A DNA stretch of 64,000 nucleotides from a virus (IMGVR_UViG_3300012954_000009:38474-102473); one strand, 5' to 3'; positions 48,476-57,316 are shown, numbered from the stretch's first letter. Notes: generated from the letters alone by a model not told the origin. A program made the numbers and translations.

Positions 48476-48654
48476 CTATTTAAATTTTTCTTAGCTCTTT
48501 CTATGTTCTGTGTTAAAGAACCTCTTAGTCTTTTATTACCTCCATTTTTAGCATTATATGCTGATAAACATGTTTTATGAACTGTAGCCCCATTTGTTGC
48601 TTTTGTTTTTTGACAGCCACATGTAAATCCTTTTCCGCAATGTGCACATCTCAT
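48472..48654 (-). CDS. Small Cys-rich, zinc-ribbon-like protein (60 aa)
   Basis: I start this gene at the ATG at 48654 (MRCAHCGKGFTCGC...), because an upstream ATG at 48696 would overlap the previous gene and add a non-conserved-looking leader. The chosen start lies 20 nt after the previous stop, an AT-rich gap. Cysteines in CAHCGKGFTCGC, plus H and C in VHKTC, could bind one zinc. The C-terminus is basic (NKRLRGSLTQNIERAKKNLNR). It overlaps the next start by ATGA. Function unknown. Confidence 0.72.
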   Translation of the reverse strand: MRCAHCGKGFTCGCQKTKATNGATVHKTCLSAYNAKNGGNKRLRGSLTQNIERAKKNLNR

Positions 48655-48674
48655 TATGTTAGTTTTTATTTGGT

Positions 48675-49226
48675 TTAACAACAGAGAGCTGAGCAATCAA
48701 TTTTGCTCAATCTTCTCTTAGCATAATTATATAATTCCATACCTGCAGTAGCATCTTGACAGTATTCTACTTTTGCAACAGCAGCATCTATCAATGTTTT
48801 TATGTAACCTAACTCTGAAATTAATTCAGCTCTTTCACTATCTGGTTCACATGGTTTCATATCAATATCACAAAGAACTTGATGATATCTACTAAGAATG
48901 TTGCATACTCTAAGATGATTATATTCTACGTAAACCTTTTCTGTAGGTGCTACACTATATCTTATTATATATACACCATCTACAATATTACCTCTTGTAG
49001 TGCCACAATCTTCTTTTTGTATACCCAATGCACAACTGTTCAAACATAAATCAAATCCATGTTGTACATTTATTAAAGTAGGTTTGTTAAATCCCGGAGA
49101 AGTAATCAATAATTCTTCACAATCAATAGATAAGTCTGAAGTGTACTGACTAGTATCTTTTATGCATAGTATCTCACAATTGGATACAGGAGATAATTCT
49201 AAGCTTAATATGTGTTTATTAGCCAT
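48675..49226 (-). CDS. Conserved structural-type protein (183 aa)
   Basis: The protein begins ANKHILSLELSPVSNCEILCIKDTS and contains PGFNKPTLINV, a GVYIIRYSVAPTEKVYVEYNHLR strand set, and a helical C-terminus ending in CSALCC. I recall this layout as a widespread uncharacterised protein in crAss-like and Bacteroidota phage late regions, next to fibre genes. A promoter-like motif lies 33 bp upstream, so it heads a short operon (49226 to 43042). An assembly or base component of the fibres is possible. Confidence 0.72.
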   Translation of the reverse strand: MANKHILSLELSPVSNCEILCIKDTSQYTSDLSIDCEELLITSPGFNKPTLINVQHGFDLCLNSCALGIQKEDCGTTRGNIVDGVYIIRYSVAPTEKVYVEYNHLRVCNILSRYHQVLCDIDMKPCEPDSERAELISELGYIKTLIDAAVAKVEYCQDATAGMELYNYAKRRLSKIDCSALCC

Positions 49227-49259
49227 TAATTTTTTGTTTTAGATATAGAATTAATACAA

Positions 49260-49275
49260 TACAATAATAATATAC
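49260..49275 (-). promoter_or_regulatory. Candidate phage late promoter (best match)
   Basis: The minus strand reads TTTTGTATATTATTATTGTA. The core GTATATTATTATTGTA is identical over 16 bases to the site at 50692. It lies 33 bp before the ATG at 49226 and just after the terminator at 49301. TATTATTG inside it resembles the Bacteroidota -7 element TAnnTTTG at seven of eight positions, but no -33 TTTG is at the usual distance. Confidence 0.7.
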
Positions 49276-49300
49276 AAAAAATAATCATAAGATAAAAGAA

Positions 49301-49326
49301 AAGGGCCAGTTATAAAACTAGCCCTT
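49301..49326 (-). terminator. Rho-independent terminator after the 427-aa gene
   Basis: AAGGGC pairs with GCCCTT, then after one mismatch AGTT pairs with AACT around an ATAA loop. T-rich DNA (TTCTTTTATC) follows on the minus strand. It closes the single-gene unit 49355-50638. Confidence 0.85.
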
Positions 49327-49354
49327 TTTCTATTAAAGTTAAGAAAATTGCAGA

Positions 49355-50638
49355 TTACCCTTCAATTGGTTCTCCTGGTCCTTCTTCTTCTCCTGGTATT
49401 TCAGGTGTAGTTTCTACAGGGAATGACTCAACTGGGATTCTAGCAACTTCTGCTAGTCCGTCCCATACTTCTTTTATGAACTTATTGACAATATCAGATG
49501 TTTCACTTCCATCACACTTAACGTAGATTTTGTAAAGATACTGATCATTATCAAATACTCCCGTAGGGTTATTAAATCTAGGAATACTGTGTAATAAGTA
49601 CCAAGCTTTGTACATTACAGGATTTCCTAAAGCATCATTTCTGTCAACAGAAGCTAAGATTCTGTCAGATCCTTCAATCTCACGGATTCTTGCACTATCT
49701 CTGTTCCCTTGGTTAAATGGTGATTGCATGTAGTTCTCAGTCATTATGATTTCTCTTAATACTGTGTCTCCATAAGTTCCACCCATTTGTCCTGGTGTAC
49801 TTGTAGTAACACCACAATCAGAACAAGGATCTCCAGACTCATCTAGTAAAGAAGCAACAAGAGTTACAGGTTCTTTACCATAAAAGTCTCTAGTATCAAA
49901 TGAACAGTTGCCAAACTTAGTATCTACATAAGCACCTACTAAACATAGTTTTACTTCTGTGATATCTGTTGCACCTGGCGTGTATCCAGTTGATGTAAGA
50001 ACTTGTTCAATTGTATATTCAGCTGTTCCTGATGCAGTAGTTACAACAATACCACCTGAAGTTGCTGCGTTTTTCTCAGCAACAAAAGGTTTTACAATAG
50101 GATCTTCTAGTAACATTGCACCCGCAGTTGCTAAAGCAACAGCTGGATCAACATACTCTTCTCCTTCTGCACAACATGCTCCACCTGAATCACCAACTGC
50201 ATATGCATTACGGTTTAAAAACCTTAATGCTGCTGAACCTTTTACATCTAATCTTAGATATAGTGGGCTTCCACATGGAGCACACTTAGGTCCTACAGAG
50301 ATACAAGTTTCACCTTGAGTAGGTGTAGTACAGTCCTCACTCCAAAGTCTTGTTACATACTTAGGATTAATTCCTTTTGATTTCACGGATTCTGCGTACC
50401 CTCCGTGCCCTGGGTTGTTTCCAATAGTGTCACCGCCTGGTACATTGTGATAAGACCCCTGAACAATATATAAAAGTCCAGCGTTTGGAGAACCAATTGC
50501 ACCCGTAGATACAGTTGTCCATTTGTCATCACTTACCAATCCGATCATACCTGGAGTCAAGTCTTTAGTAGCAACTTCTGTGCTAGCTACTTTACTTGGG
50601 TTAAAGCTTTTACAAAAAGCATGATTAAAATAAGCCAT
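49355..50638 (-). CDS. Probable abundant virion protein (427 aa), single-gene unit
   Basis: No enzyme motif is seen. The protein is Gly/Ala/Thr-rich with beta-type segments (GLLYIVQGSYHNVPGGD, GNNPGHGGYAESVKSKG, LRFLNRNAYAVGD) and paired cysteines, and ends in a Pro/Glu tail (EIPGEEEGPGEPIEG). I have seen similar sequences in marine Bacteroidota phages, unannotated. It has its own promoter-like motif (50692) and terminator (49301), the layout of a highly expressed structural gene. A head decoration or tail component is possible. It does not match the crAss major capsid protein, which is at 54319. Confidence 0.75.
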   Translation of the reverse strand: MAYFNHAFCKSFNPSKVASTEVATKDLTPGMIGLVSDDKWTTVSTGAIGSPNAGLLYIVQGSYHNVPGGDTIGNNPGHGGYAESVKSKGINPKYVTRLWSEDCTTPTQGETCISVGPKCAPCGSPLYLRLDVKGSAALRFLNRNAYAVGDSGGACCAEGEEYVDPAVALATAGAMLLEDPIVKPFVAEKNAATSGGIVVTTASGTAEYTIEQVLTSTGYTPGATDITEVKLCLVGAYVDTKFGNCSFDTRDFYGKEPVTLVASLLDESGDPCSDCGVTTSTPGQMGGTYGDTVLREIIMTENYMQSPFNQGNRDSARIREIEGSDRILASVDRNDALGNPVMYKAWYLLHSIPRFNNPTGVFDNDQYLYKIYVKCDGSETSDIVNKFIKEVWDGLAEVARIPVESFPVETTPEIPGEEEGPGEPIEG

Positions 50639-50691
50639 TTTTCTTTAATTTTTAGTTATACATAATTTTAATAAATAGTACCTACTTAGGG

Positions 50692-50707
50692 TACAATAAT
50701 AATATAC
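50692..50707 (-). promoter_or_regulatory. Candidate phage late promoter (best match)
   Basis: Minus-strand core GTATATTATTATTGTA, identical to the site at 49260 and preceded by TTTAT. It lies 53 bp upstream of the 427-residue gene. Two exact 16-base copies in unrelated gaps make chance unlikely even in AT-rich DNA. Confidence 0.7.
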
Positions 50708-50731
50708 ATAAACTTTTTATATATATCAAAT

Positions 50732-51442
50732 TTAATTACTTCTTTCTGCGGCTTGTTGACTCATTTGAGCTTCACCGTAGTTAGAAATATCACCTGCTAT
50801 AATAGCAGCTGCCTCGTCAATAAATAACTCAACAATATCATCTTTAAACTCAGAATCTACATCTACTGCTGGTGCTACTCCAGTGTATGGATCTATAATT
50901 CCAGCAACCTCAATATATGTGGGTCTTCTATAATATGTTAAAACAGGATTTACAATATTAAAATCCTCTTCTCTGTATATTCTTAGCTCCCCATCTATTA
51001 AAGTACAAAATGTTTCTCCCCATTCAAAACTAGGTTTTTTGAGGGGATCTCTCAATATAAGATTTACGTTAGCTTCTTCTGCTAAATATACTGTCATAGA
51101 CCTTGCTTCTGGACAACATTCTGTATTAGCATCTGTACTTACTCTTTTAAACTCTAAGTACTCTTCCTTACTAGGAAAGTTATTAGATTGAAAGTATGTT
51201 GCAGTACTTGTGCCTGTTAAAGGTATTTCACGTAAAAGAATTTGCATATCATCTATTCTTCTTTTAGATGATTCATCTCCTTCTTTATACATGTTACCAC
51301 CATGCAAGTTACGTCTGCACCACTCAACTTGAGCTTTATTAAAAGCTTCAATCATTTGCCAAGCTTCTATATTATCAAAATCTTGACTATCTAATTTATT
51401 AAGCCTTTGTTTTAGTTTTAATTGAAGTGTTGCGTTATTCAT
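50732..51442 (-). CDS. Probable tail collar (ring) protein, crAss-like R3 type
   Basis: A 236-residue protein with LKLKQRLNKLDSQDFDNIEAWQ, AFNKAQVEWCRRNLHG and PSFEWGETFCTLIDGELRIY, a series I associate with the conserved crAss-like protein located after the capsid genes (tentatively ring protein R3, gp38 of crAss001). The N-terminus is helical, the centre beta-rich, and the C-terminus helical and acidic. It starts 11 nt after the upstream stop. The role in the head-tail joint is inferred from synteny with crAss001. Confidence 0.72.
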   Translation of the reverse strand: MNNATLQLKLKQRLNKLDSQDFDNIEAWQMIEAFNKAQVEWCRRNLHGGNMYKEGDESSKRRIDDMQILLREIPLTGTSTATYFQSNNFPSKEEYLEFKRVSTDANTECCPEARSMTVYLAEEANVNLILRDPLKKPSFEWGETFCTLIDGELRIYREEDFNIVNPVLTYYRRPTYIEVAGIIDPYTGVAPAVDVDSEFKDDIVELFIDEAAAIIAGDISNYGEAQMSQQAAERSN

Positions 51443-51453
51443 AATTTTTTATT

Positions 51454-52470
51454 TTAAGAGTTCCAATAAGATTCTACTTTAGATAATAGACTCATAAGTA
51501 CTTCTTCTTGTTCAGGTTTCTTTAGAAACTTAACTACTTCTTCTTGTCTCTTTCCTAGTTTTAAACCAGTATCTAATGTTTCAATCCATCCTCCTGCTTT
51601 TGATGTAATAAATCTATAGTAAAGGCAATCCTTAACTAAAGCAGTAACTTTTAAATCCTCCATATTAAGCTTAGAAGCTTTAATAAATGATTCTGCTGCT
51701 TTCTTTTTATTACTTTCAGTTCCTTCTCCATTAATGTGAATATCCATATTCTCATAAATAACATCTACTGGAGTATTCTTTGTATATTGTACACTATCAA
51801 AATCAACAATCTTAGCTACGTACATAAGTTTAGTATTATTCTTATTATACATTTGCTCTAAAGCAACTAATGCTTTATTTCTTAGTTTACTATATTCAGT
51901 TCTTGTAGATATAGATTCTTCTACTGTATCTAAATAAAATTTTGGAGTTGGGCTAGACTTCTTTGCATCCTTTAATGATTTAGCTACAATAGAAAAACCA
52001 CCTGCTTTAATTGCATGAATCTTTATAAGATCATAAGGATCTGTTTCTGGATCTAAATAGACTGGGTCATTACCACATCTTAGATTAATTCTAGACCAAA
52101 ACTTATCATTGTCTGGTTTCAATAATGTTAATTTATTCCAGAACTCTTTATCATCTGGATCAACAACATTAGCTGCTAAATCTTTTTCTAGTTGAGAAAC
52201 TGTAGCTCTAATTTCTTTAACTTTGATTTCTCTTTCTCCAGGTGGGAGTAGTTTAACATCAGGAGCAAATTCATTAAGTCCTGTTACATATCTTTTAACT
52301 CCATTTATTTCTAAACAAGCTAAAGTTTCTTCATGATATACTCCATCATGTAATGCCATTCCATAGTTTTCTAAACCCATGTTTTGTTTACTTGGGTTAA
52401 AAAAAGGCTTGATAGCAATAGCCTTCTTTTTTCTCTGCTGATATTTTTCAACAATAGTGTAATCTTCCAT
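51454..52470 (-). CDS. Conserved crAss-like protein (338 aa), function unknown
   Basis: Begins EDYTIVEKYQQRKKKAIAI, then a helical DPDDKEFWNKLTLLKPDNDKFWS region, and a longer C-terminal part with RTEYSKLRNKALVALEQMY and LVKDCLYYRFITSKAGGWIET. I recall related sequences in crAss-like phages between the capsid and collar genes but no function. Mixed charge and no signal peptide or membrane segment. Its position suggests a virion or assembly role. Confidence 0.72.
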   Translation of the reverse strand: MEDYTIVEKYQQRKKKAIAIKPFFNPSKQNMGLENYGMALHDGVYHEETLACLEINGVKRYVTGLNEFAPDVKLLPPGEREIKVKEIRATVSQLEKDLAANVVDPDDKEFWNKLTLLKPDNDKFWSRINLRCGNDPVYLDPETDPYDLIKIHAIKAGGFSIVAKSLKDAKKSSPTPKFYLDTVEESISTRTEYSKLRNKALVALEQMYNKNNTKLMYVAKIVDFDSVQYTKNTPVDVIYENMDIHINGEGTESNKKKAAESFIKASKLNMEDLKVTALVKDCLYYRFITSKAGGWIETLDTGLKLGKRQEEVVKFLKKPEQEEVLMSLLSKVESYWNS

Positions 52471-52510
52471 TTTTATTGGTTTTAATTAATAATTATTACT
52501 TCACTCAAAA

Positions 52511-52571
52511 GTACAAAAAATTTGTACAGTTTATTATTAATATATCTATAAGCAAGCTTTTACACTTGCTT
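52511..52571 (-). other. Two inverted repeats in the 127-bp gap
   Basis: GTACAAA-AAA-TTTGTAC at 52511-52527 is a perfect 7-bp stem with a 3-base loop, and AAGCAAG/CTTGCTT (52550-52556 and 52565-52571) forms a second stem. Neither is followed by a clean T run on the minus strand. They may be a weak terminator, a processing site or an operator between 52598 and 52470. A degenerate relative of the promoter motif lies between them. Confidence 0.4.
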
Positions 52572-52597
52572 AAAGTTTTGATTCAGTAATATCTAAT

Positions 52598-52828
52598 CTA
52601 AGCTTCAGCACCGCCACCAAGAGCTTCAGCTACTTCTAACATCAATTGAACTTCATCACAAGTCAAAAATTGAGTTGGTATGCCATCAAAAATTGTTGTA
52701 ACTCCTTGAACTTTGTAAAAACCAGGTCCCTGATCTTCACAAGGTTCAATTACAAAATTTCCTTCTGGGTAGTTGATTGCAGGTATTGATTCCTTTAACT
52801 TCTCTATTAATTCACTAAAATGTCCCAT
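52598..52828 (-). CDS. Small acidic protein (76 aa), paralogue of the next gene
   Basis: Contains FVIEPCEDQGPGFYKVQG and LTCDEVQLMLEVAEAL. The C-x-D-x-x-P-x-x-Y-x-V-Q-G element and the C-terminal helix are shared with the 86-residue gene just upstream, so these are diverged duplicates. The C-terminal helix also resembles the end of the 372-residue coiled-coil protein. Function unknown. A partner or cap of the coiled-coil protein is possible. Confidence 0.72.
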   Translation of the reverse strand: MGHFSELIEKLKESIPAINYPEGNFVIEPCEDQGPGFYKVQGVTTIFDGIPTQFLTCDEVQLMLEVAEALGGGAEA

Positions 52829-52847
52829 GTCTTATAATTTTATTTAA

Positions 52848-53108
52848 TTATGATGCACCAGCAAATTGCTGCAATGATTGATAAAGAGCCAAAAGCTCAT
52901 CAACCTCTTCACAATTCAAAGTTTTAAAAACTTCATCACCCTTTGACTCAGCATGAGGATTTATTCCTTGCACTGTATAGTGATCAGGTCTATCATCACA
53001 ATTATCAAATCTCATGATCACAGAACTTGACTCTTCAGGGTTAGGTGACCCTAGTATAGTTCTTATCATAGTATTAATTTGTTCTTTTACTTTTTCAAAT
53101 GCGTCCAT
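52848..53108 (-). CDS. Small acidic protein (86 aa), paralogue of neighbour
   Basis: Contains SSVIMRFDNCDDRPDHYTVQG and LNCEEVDELLALYQSL. The shared C-D-x-x-P-x-x-Y-x-V-Q-G element and C-terminal helix tie it to the 76-residue gene. It starts 23 nt after the 372-residue gene. Acidic and mostly helical. Function unknown. Confidence 0.72.
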   Translation of the reverse strand: MDAFEKVKEQINTMIRTILGSPNPEESSSVIMRFDNCDDRPDHYTVQGINPHAESKGDEVFKTLNCEEVDELLALYQSLQQFAGAS

Positions 53109-53131
53109 AATATTATTATTTTAATTAATTT

Positions 53132-54250
53132 TTAAGCTTCTTTAGGTGCTCCACCTTCGGCTAATAGCTTTTGTAAAAACATTAGCTGATCAACTTGTTC
53201 AGGATTTAATTCACAACATTCAGCTGCTTGACCTCCAGAACATGCTGATGAAATACTTGTTCTACCTACAGCTAAAGAGTTCATTTCACCAATACCAGAA
53301 GCTACACCTTGTCCTATTGAGATATAATTATCTTCTGCTTTTGTTAAAGTGTCACTCATAGCATCAGCTTTAAACTTAAGCTCATCATTCAATTTTGAAG
53401 CTGCAGAACGTAAACCTTTAAGTTCAGCCACTACTTCTTCTTGTGCTTGATATTGAGCTCTTACCGCTTTAATTTCTGCATCTAATTGAGATATTTGAAC
53501 TTCAAGATCTGCAATTTTAGAAACTACTCCTTCGCTCAACAATGTAGTTAAGTCCTTACATGCAGATTTACCTGAACCTTCTTTCTTGGCTGACGCACAT
53601 TTGGCTTCAGCAGTATCAAGATCTTCCTTTAGCTTCTGTAATTGTTCATTTGCTTGATCTCTTTGTGACTTAAGTACATCCAGCTCCTGGTCAAGAACAT
53701 CTGCTTCTCTAGATGCTTCTTTAGCTTTATTGGCGTAAATTTCATCTTGGACAACAGAATCAGCACGCATAGTCTCTATACCAACAATACTATCTTTAGC
53801 CTCACATAGTGCAGCTTCAAATGGTGTTAAGATTCTAATTTCATAAACTACAGTTTCACAACCTTCTACGTTAGCGGCTATTGATACTTCACCTTCTTCT
53901 GGCTCTGGCTTTTCACCTATAGGCTCAATTACTTCACCTTCATGTCCTTCTCCTATTGGCTCTACAATCTCTTCCATTACCTCTTTGGCATGTTCTAATC
54001 CTGGAGGGCCAATTGGCTCTTCACCAAAATTTTCTAGTCCAGTTTGAAATTTCTGTCCTAGACCATACATATCACCAATACGTAGACCAGCATTCCAAGC
54101 TTCATAAACCGTCTTAAAAACTCTAAGTTCAGTTTGACCTCTATGCACACTATCTACTACTCCAAGTGCAGCAAGATTTGAACCGGCATTACCATCAAAA
54201 ATATTACTTGTAAATGGAAGCAAAGGCTTCCCTACTTTTAATTCACTCAT
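53132..54250 (-). CDS. Coiled-coil structural protein (372 aa)
   Basis: An N-terminal 80 residues with VHRGQTELRVFKTVYEAWNAG leads into a Glu/Pro/Gly linker with repeated EPIG units (about 78-125), then a coiled coil at about 165-330 with heptads, and a short C-terminal helix (LNPEQVDQLMFLQKLL) like those of the two following small genes. The layout suits a head fibre or a scaffold-like component. It comes right after the major capsid protein terminator, so it is expressed by read-through or from an unseen promoter. Confidence 0.72.
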   Translation of the reverse strand: MSELKVGKPLLPFTSNIFDGNAGSNLAALGVVDSVHRGQTELRVFKTVYEAWNAGLRIGDMYGLGQKFQTGLENFGEEPIGPPGLEHAKEVMEEIVEPIGEGHEGEVIEPIGEKPEPEEGEVSIAANVEGCETVVYEIRILTPFEAALCEAKDSIVGIETMRADSVVQDEIYANKAKEASREADVLDQELDVLKSQRDQANEQLQKLKEDLDTAEAKCASAKKEGSGKSACKDLTTLLSEGVVSKIADLEVQISQLDAEIKAVRAQYQAQEEVVAELKGLRSAASKLNDELKFKADAMSDTLTKAEDNYISIGQGVASGIGEMNSLAVGRTSISSACSGGQAAECCELNPEQVDQLMFLQKLLAEGGAPKEA

Positions 54251-54268
54251 TTTTTTATATTTTTAAAT

Positions 54269-54296
54269 AAAAAAGGGAGGGGTTACCCTCCCCTTT
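54269..54296 (-). terminator. Rho-independent terminator after the major capsid protein
   Basis: On the minus strand a GC-rich stem (AGGG with CCCT, GGG with CCC across one bulged base, AAA with TTT; four-base loop) is followed by six T residues. It starts 23 nt beyond the capsid gene stop. Confidence 0.85.
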
Positions 54297-54318
54297 CTAA
54301 GGTTAAACTAATTCAAAT

Positions 54319-55938
54319 TTAGAATGAGCCTCCAGTAACTGGATTTCTCATTACAATTTTCAAGACTTTAGTCGGATCTTTAACCCATACAGCAGGCATG
54401 GTTTGAGTCATATATACTCTATATCCATTGAACTGTCCTGTGGATGCAAAACCTTGAGTTCTTCCCATATAGTCCATAGTACCATTTTGGTAGAACCACT
54501 TAAGTTGATTATCCCAAGAAAGTTTCAATAAGAATATATTATCATTACCTTCTTCTGTAACATCAAAAATGATAAAGCTATAAGAGCTTAATGGTCTTCC
54601 ATCAATTAATGGATTCTCAATATCATTTGTATGTAGGTTATCAAACGCTGGATTCAATACAAATTTAACATTAGCTAAGAATGGAATAGTAAAGCTTGTG
54701 TAAGCAAAACCAAAATCAAGATCCATTCCTTGACCTGTTACAGCACCAATATCAGATGCATTTTGTACTAAACCTGAACCAAATACTTCATCAGCAATTG
54801 CTTTGTTAATTAACTGCATACCACCAATACCTGTTTGTACAACAAGTTTTCTTTGTGGGTCTGGTCCTTTAAATTCAACTTTACCTTGATAGAAGTTATA
54901 AAGTTCAGACTTAAACATATCCAATGTAAACTGTGACTTGTTATATACTCTTTTGAAAGAGTTATCTAACTGAGACCAAAGACCTACTGATAATCTAATA
55001 TCATCTGGACCATCTTGTTTAATTCTACCACCTTTACCCCACATTAGGTAAGTTTCAATATCATTAGCAATTTTAGATAAATGAGCTGCTTCAAGATTTG
55101 TGATGAATGTTCTTGTTAAAGTACCATTCTCAAATGCATCTCTTGCACCTGCTTTACCCATATTTGCTACTAACTGCTCAATGCTTGATACAGATGGGTT
55201 GTTTGGATCTTGGTTGAAGTTTCTCCAAATCTCTGTTACAGGTACTGTTCCGTCAGCATTCAATCCTCCTTTGATCATAAGATCAGCTCTAGAAGAAATA
55301 GAATAGTGTACGTGTGCCTCAGCTCCTCCTACAAAGTTGTAGAATTCTCTGAAACCAGATCCTGTTTCAATATCTGAAAATCTTTCTCCATACTCACCTC
55401 TTGCAGAACCTTTTCTAAAGTACTTAGTTCCTGCTACTAAATATTTAGCAGCGTCTAACGTAGCACCATTATCATTGTTTACAAGCTGAACAGTATAGAC
55501 ATACCCATCACCCGCTGGTAAAATATCATCAGCAGTAACGTATAGCTCTAAACCGTTGTATTTGTCATAGGTAATAATATCACCATGTCCAAAAGAACGT
55601 TTAGATAACTTAATTTTGAAGGTCACACCATCTGCACCTAGTTCACTAGATGATTCAATGTTACCTACACAGAACGGTAAGTCCTGTGCTACTGGAGTTT
55701 GCCATTTATACTCACCTCTAGCATTGTCTACCTCAATTGTATTCTTTCCACCAAAAGAAGCCATTTGATATAAAGGCATTTCAACTTTTTGAGTCATTGC
55801 CCATAAATCAACTGGTCCCATATCCATAGGCTCGGCAGAACCAAGCATCTGGGTAAGGTGATAAGAATCAACATGAGAACTTGCTTTGTAGCTTGTATCT
55901 CTTAGGAAAATTCCATTGTTTAAAACTGGAGTTGCCAT
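54319..55938 (-). CDS. Major capsid protein, crAss-like HK97-fold type
   Basis: The 539-residue protein has the composition and motifs of crAss-like major capsid proteins as I recall them: N-terminal DSYHLTQMLGSAEPMDMGPVD and EMPLYQMASFGGKNTIEVD, a central region with SSRADLMIKGGL, and a C-terminal segment of ESEE-free beta strands with MTQTMPAVWVKDPTKVLKIV. It follows the scaffold-like gene, ends at a strong terminator, and lies three genes after portal. Expected to assemble the icosahedral shell. A degenerate promoter-like motif lies 38 bp upstream of the start. Confidence 0.87.
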   Translation of the reverse strand: MATPVLNNGIFLRDTSYKASSHVDSYHLTQMLGSAEPMDMGPVDLWAMTQKVEMPLYQMASFGGKNTIEVDNARGEYKWQTPVAQDLPFCVGNIESSSELGADGVTFKIKLSKRSFGHGDIITYDKYNGLELYVTADDILPAGDGYVYTVQLVNNDNGATLDAAKYLVAGTKYFRKGSARGEYGERFSDIETGSGFREFYNFVGGAEAHVHYSISSRADLMIKGGLNADGTVPVTEIWRNFNQDPNNPSVSSIEQLVANMGKAGARDAFENGTLTRTFITNLEAAHLSKIANDIETYLMWGKGGRIKQDGPDDIRLSVGLWSQLDNSFKRVYNKSQFTLDMFKSELYNFYQGKVEFKGPDPQRKLVVQTGIGGMQLINKAIADEVFGSGLVQNASDIGAVTGQGMDLDFGFAYTSFTIPFLANVKFVLNPAFDNLHTNDIENPLIDGRPLSSYSFIIFDVTEEGNDNIFLLKLSWDNQLKWFYQNGTMDYMGRTQGFASTGQFNGYRVYMTQTMPAVWVKDPTKVLKIVMRNPVTGGSF

Positions 55939-55975
55939 AATTGTTTTCTTTTTTTTTGATTAATAATTAATTGTT

Positions 55976-55992
55976 TACTTATATATATATTC
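55976..55992 (-). promoter_or_regulatory. Weak promoter-like candidate before the capsid gene
   Basis: The minus strand reads GAATATATATATAAGTA about 38 bp before the ATG. The spacing fits the other sites (30-34 bp) but the sequence matches only partly, and the region is simple AT repeat. Confidence 0.3.
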
Positions 55993-55993
55993 T

Positions 55994-57316
55994 TTAATAT
56001 CTTTTAAAAATGTTGTTAGGTCTAGCAATTTTCTTTTTAGAAGTTCTTGCGCCTTCTTTATCTCTTTGTTCAACACCTAGTGAACTTCCTCCGCTATTTG
56101 CTTGCTCAGTTTTTAGTTTTCTAACAGTTTTTTCAACTGCTGATTGAGCACCCTTCTCCATTATTTTAGTCTTGTATCCATTTGGATCTGCAAGTAACCA
56201 AAGAGCTTCAGCTATAAGTGGATAGTTTGGTTCTACAAACTGATACTTTTCTAATAGATGTCCTAATAGATTTGTATTCTTTCCACTAACTGAAGGATAA
56301 TTTGGTTGAACTAATCCGTTATACAACATTGCTTGAACTTTTCGGTCAACTTTAATTTCATTTACTTTACCTTCTTTTAAGGTATCATATACACTTTGCA
56401 TGTAATTTTGTGACGCTTGTTCTTGTTGCTTACGTTTCATCTCTTGTTGTTGTAACTTTTGTGCAACAACTTTTTCTTGCATCTTATCCAATTTCGGTTT
56501 GAACTTTTTTGCTTGTTGTTCAAGCTTTCCAAGATCTTTCCAAATTTCTATTTCTTCTGCTATTTCTTGTTCTGTTCCATATCCTGTAGCAGATAAATAG
56601 TCTACAATAATTCTTTCTTGGTCCCTTTCTCTTTTTATATCTAAAGATTTAGTTTCCTCTGTTTGTGCAAGAGTTTGAAATAAACCCTTTAAGTCTTGAC
56701 CTCCTTCAGCAACATATCTTGCCGCTACCTGGAGTTCTTTTGGTAAACTGTCAAAGAACTGTTTTGGAGTTTCACTTCTAACTTGTCTTGCTCTTTCTTC
56801 TAAGTTAGCTTCTATTAACTCCTCCCAATCTTTAGTTGAATATTCTTCTAAAGATTTGTCATCATCAAAAGGAACAATTTTATCATCTTTAATAAGCTTC
56901 TTAAATACATCACTTATTCCACTTATAGACTTACGTCCCCTTGTTTCTTTCTTCTTTTCTTTAGCTTCAGGTTTTACTTCTTCTGTTTCTTCTTCTATTA
57001 AAGAATCTAATACATCAGAAGCTTCTTCTTTAGCTTCAGCAGTAACTTCTTCAGCTACTGTTTCTTTTTCTTCTTTAGCAGGCTCTTCTGTTTCTGCTGT
57101 TTCTACATTTAAATCAGTAGCTTTTTCTACCTCTTTTTCTGTAAATGACATATCTGCTTCCCTATTAGGTTTAGAAAATATGCTCTTTTTCTTTTCTGTT
57201 CCTTCTGATGGAACTGTTACTTCAGATGCTGTAGGTGCACCGTTAAAAATCTCATCAAGATTTACTTCAACATTTGCTTCTACTTTGCTATCCACAGTAT
57301 TATTATTATCACTCAT
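55994..57316 (-). CDS. Probable capsid scaffolding protein
   Basis: The 440-residue protein starts with a very acidic, Glu/Thr/Val-rich low-complexity region (about 1-140), then a conserved-looking helical core (KELQVAARYVAEGGQDLKGLF, EIAEEIEIWKDLGKLEQQAKKF) and Gln/Lys-rich coiled coil. A basic C-terminus ends NNIFKRY. An acidic helical protein between portal and capsid genes is the usual form of a scaffold. It would be removed or ejected after assembly. A promoter-like site lies 30 bp upstream. No protease motif is visible in it. Confidence 0.78.
   Translation of the reverse strand: MSDNNNTVDSKVEANVEVNLDEIFNGAPTASEVTVPSEGTEKKKSIFSKPNREADMSFTEKEVEKATDLNVETAETEEPAKEEKETVAEEVTAEAKEEASDVLDSLIEEETEEVKPEAKEKKKETRGRKSISGISDVFKKLIKDDKIVPFDDDKSLEEYSTKDWEELIEANLEERARQVRSETPKQFFDSLPKELQVAARYVAEGGQDLKGLFQTLAQTEETKSLDIKRERDQERIIVDYLSATGYGTEQEIAEEIEIWKDLGKLEQQAKKFKPKLDKMQEKVVAQKLQQQEMKRKQQEQASQNYMQSVYDTLKEGKVNEIKVDRKVQAMLYNGLVQPNYPSVSGKNTNLLGHLLEKYQFVEPNYPLIAEALWLLADPNGYKTKIMEKGAQSAVEKTVRKLKTEQANSGGSSLGVEQRDKEGARTSKKKIARPNNIFKRY

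Noticed and set aside
48655-48696. ATG at 48696 as start of the small Cys-rich gene
   Set aside because: It would overlap the end of the 183-residue gene, and the extra residues lack features. The ATG at 48654 sits directly before the Cys motif.
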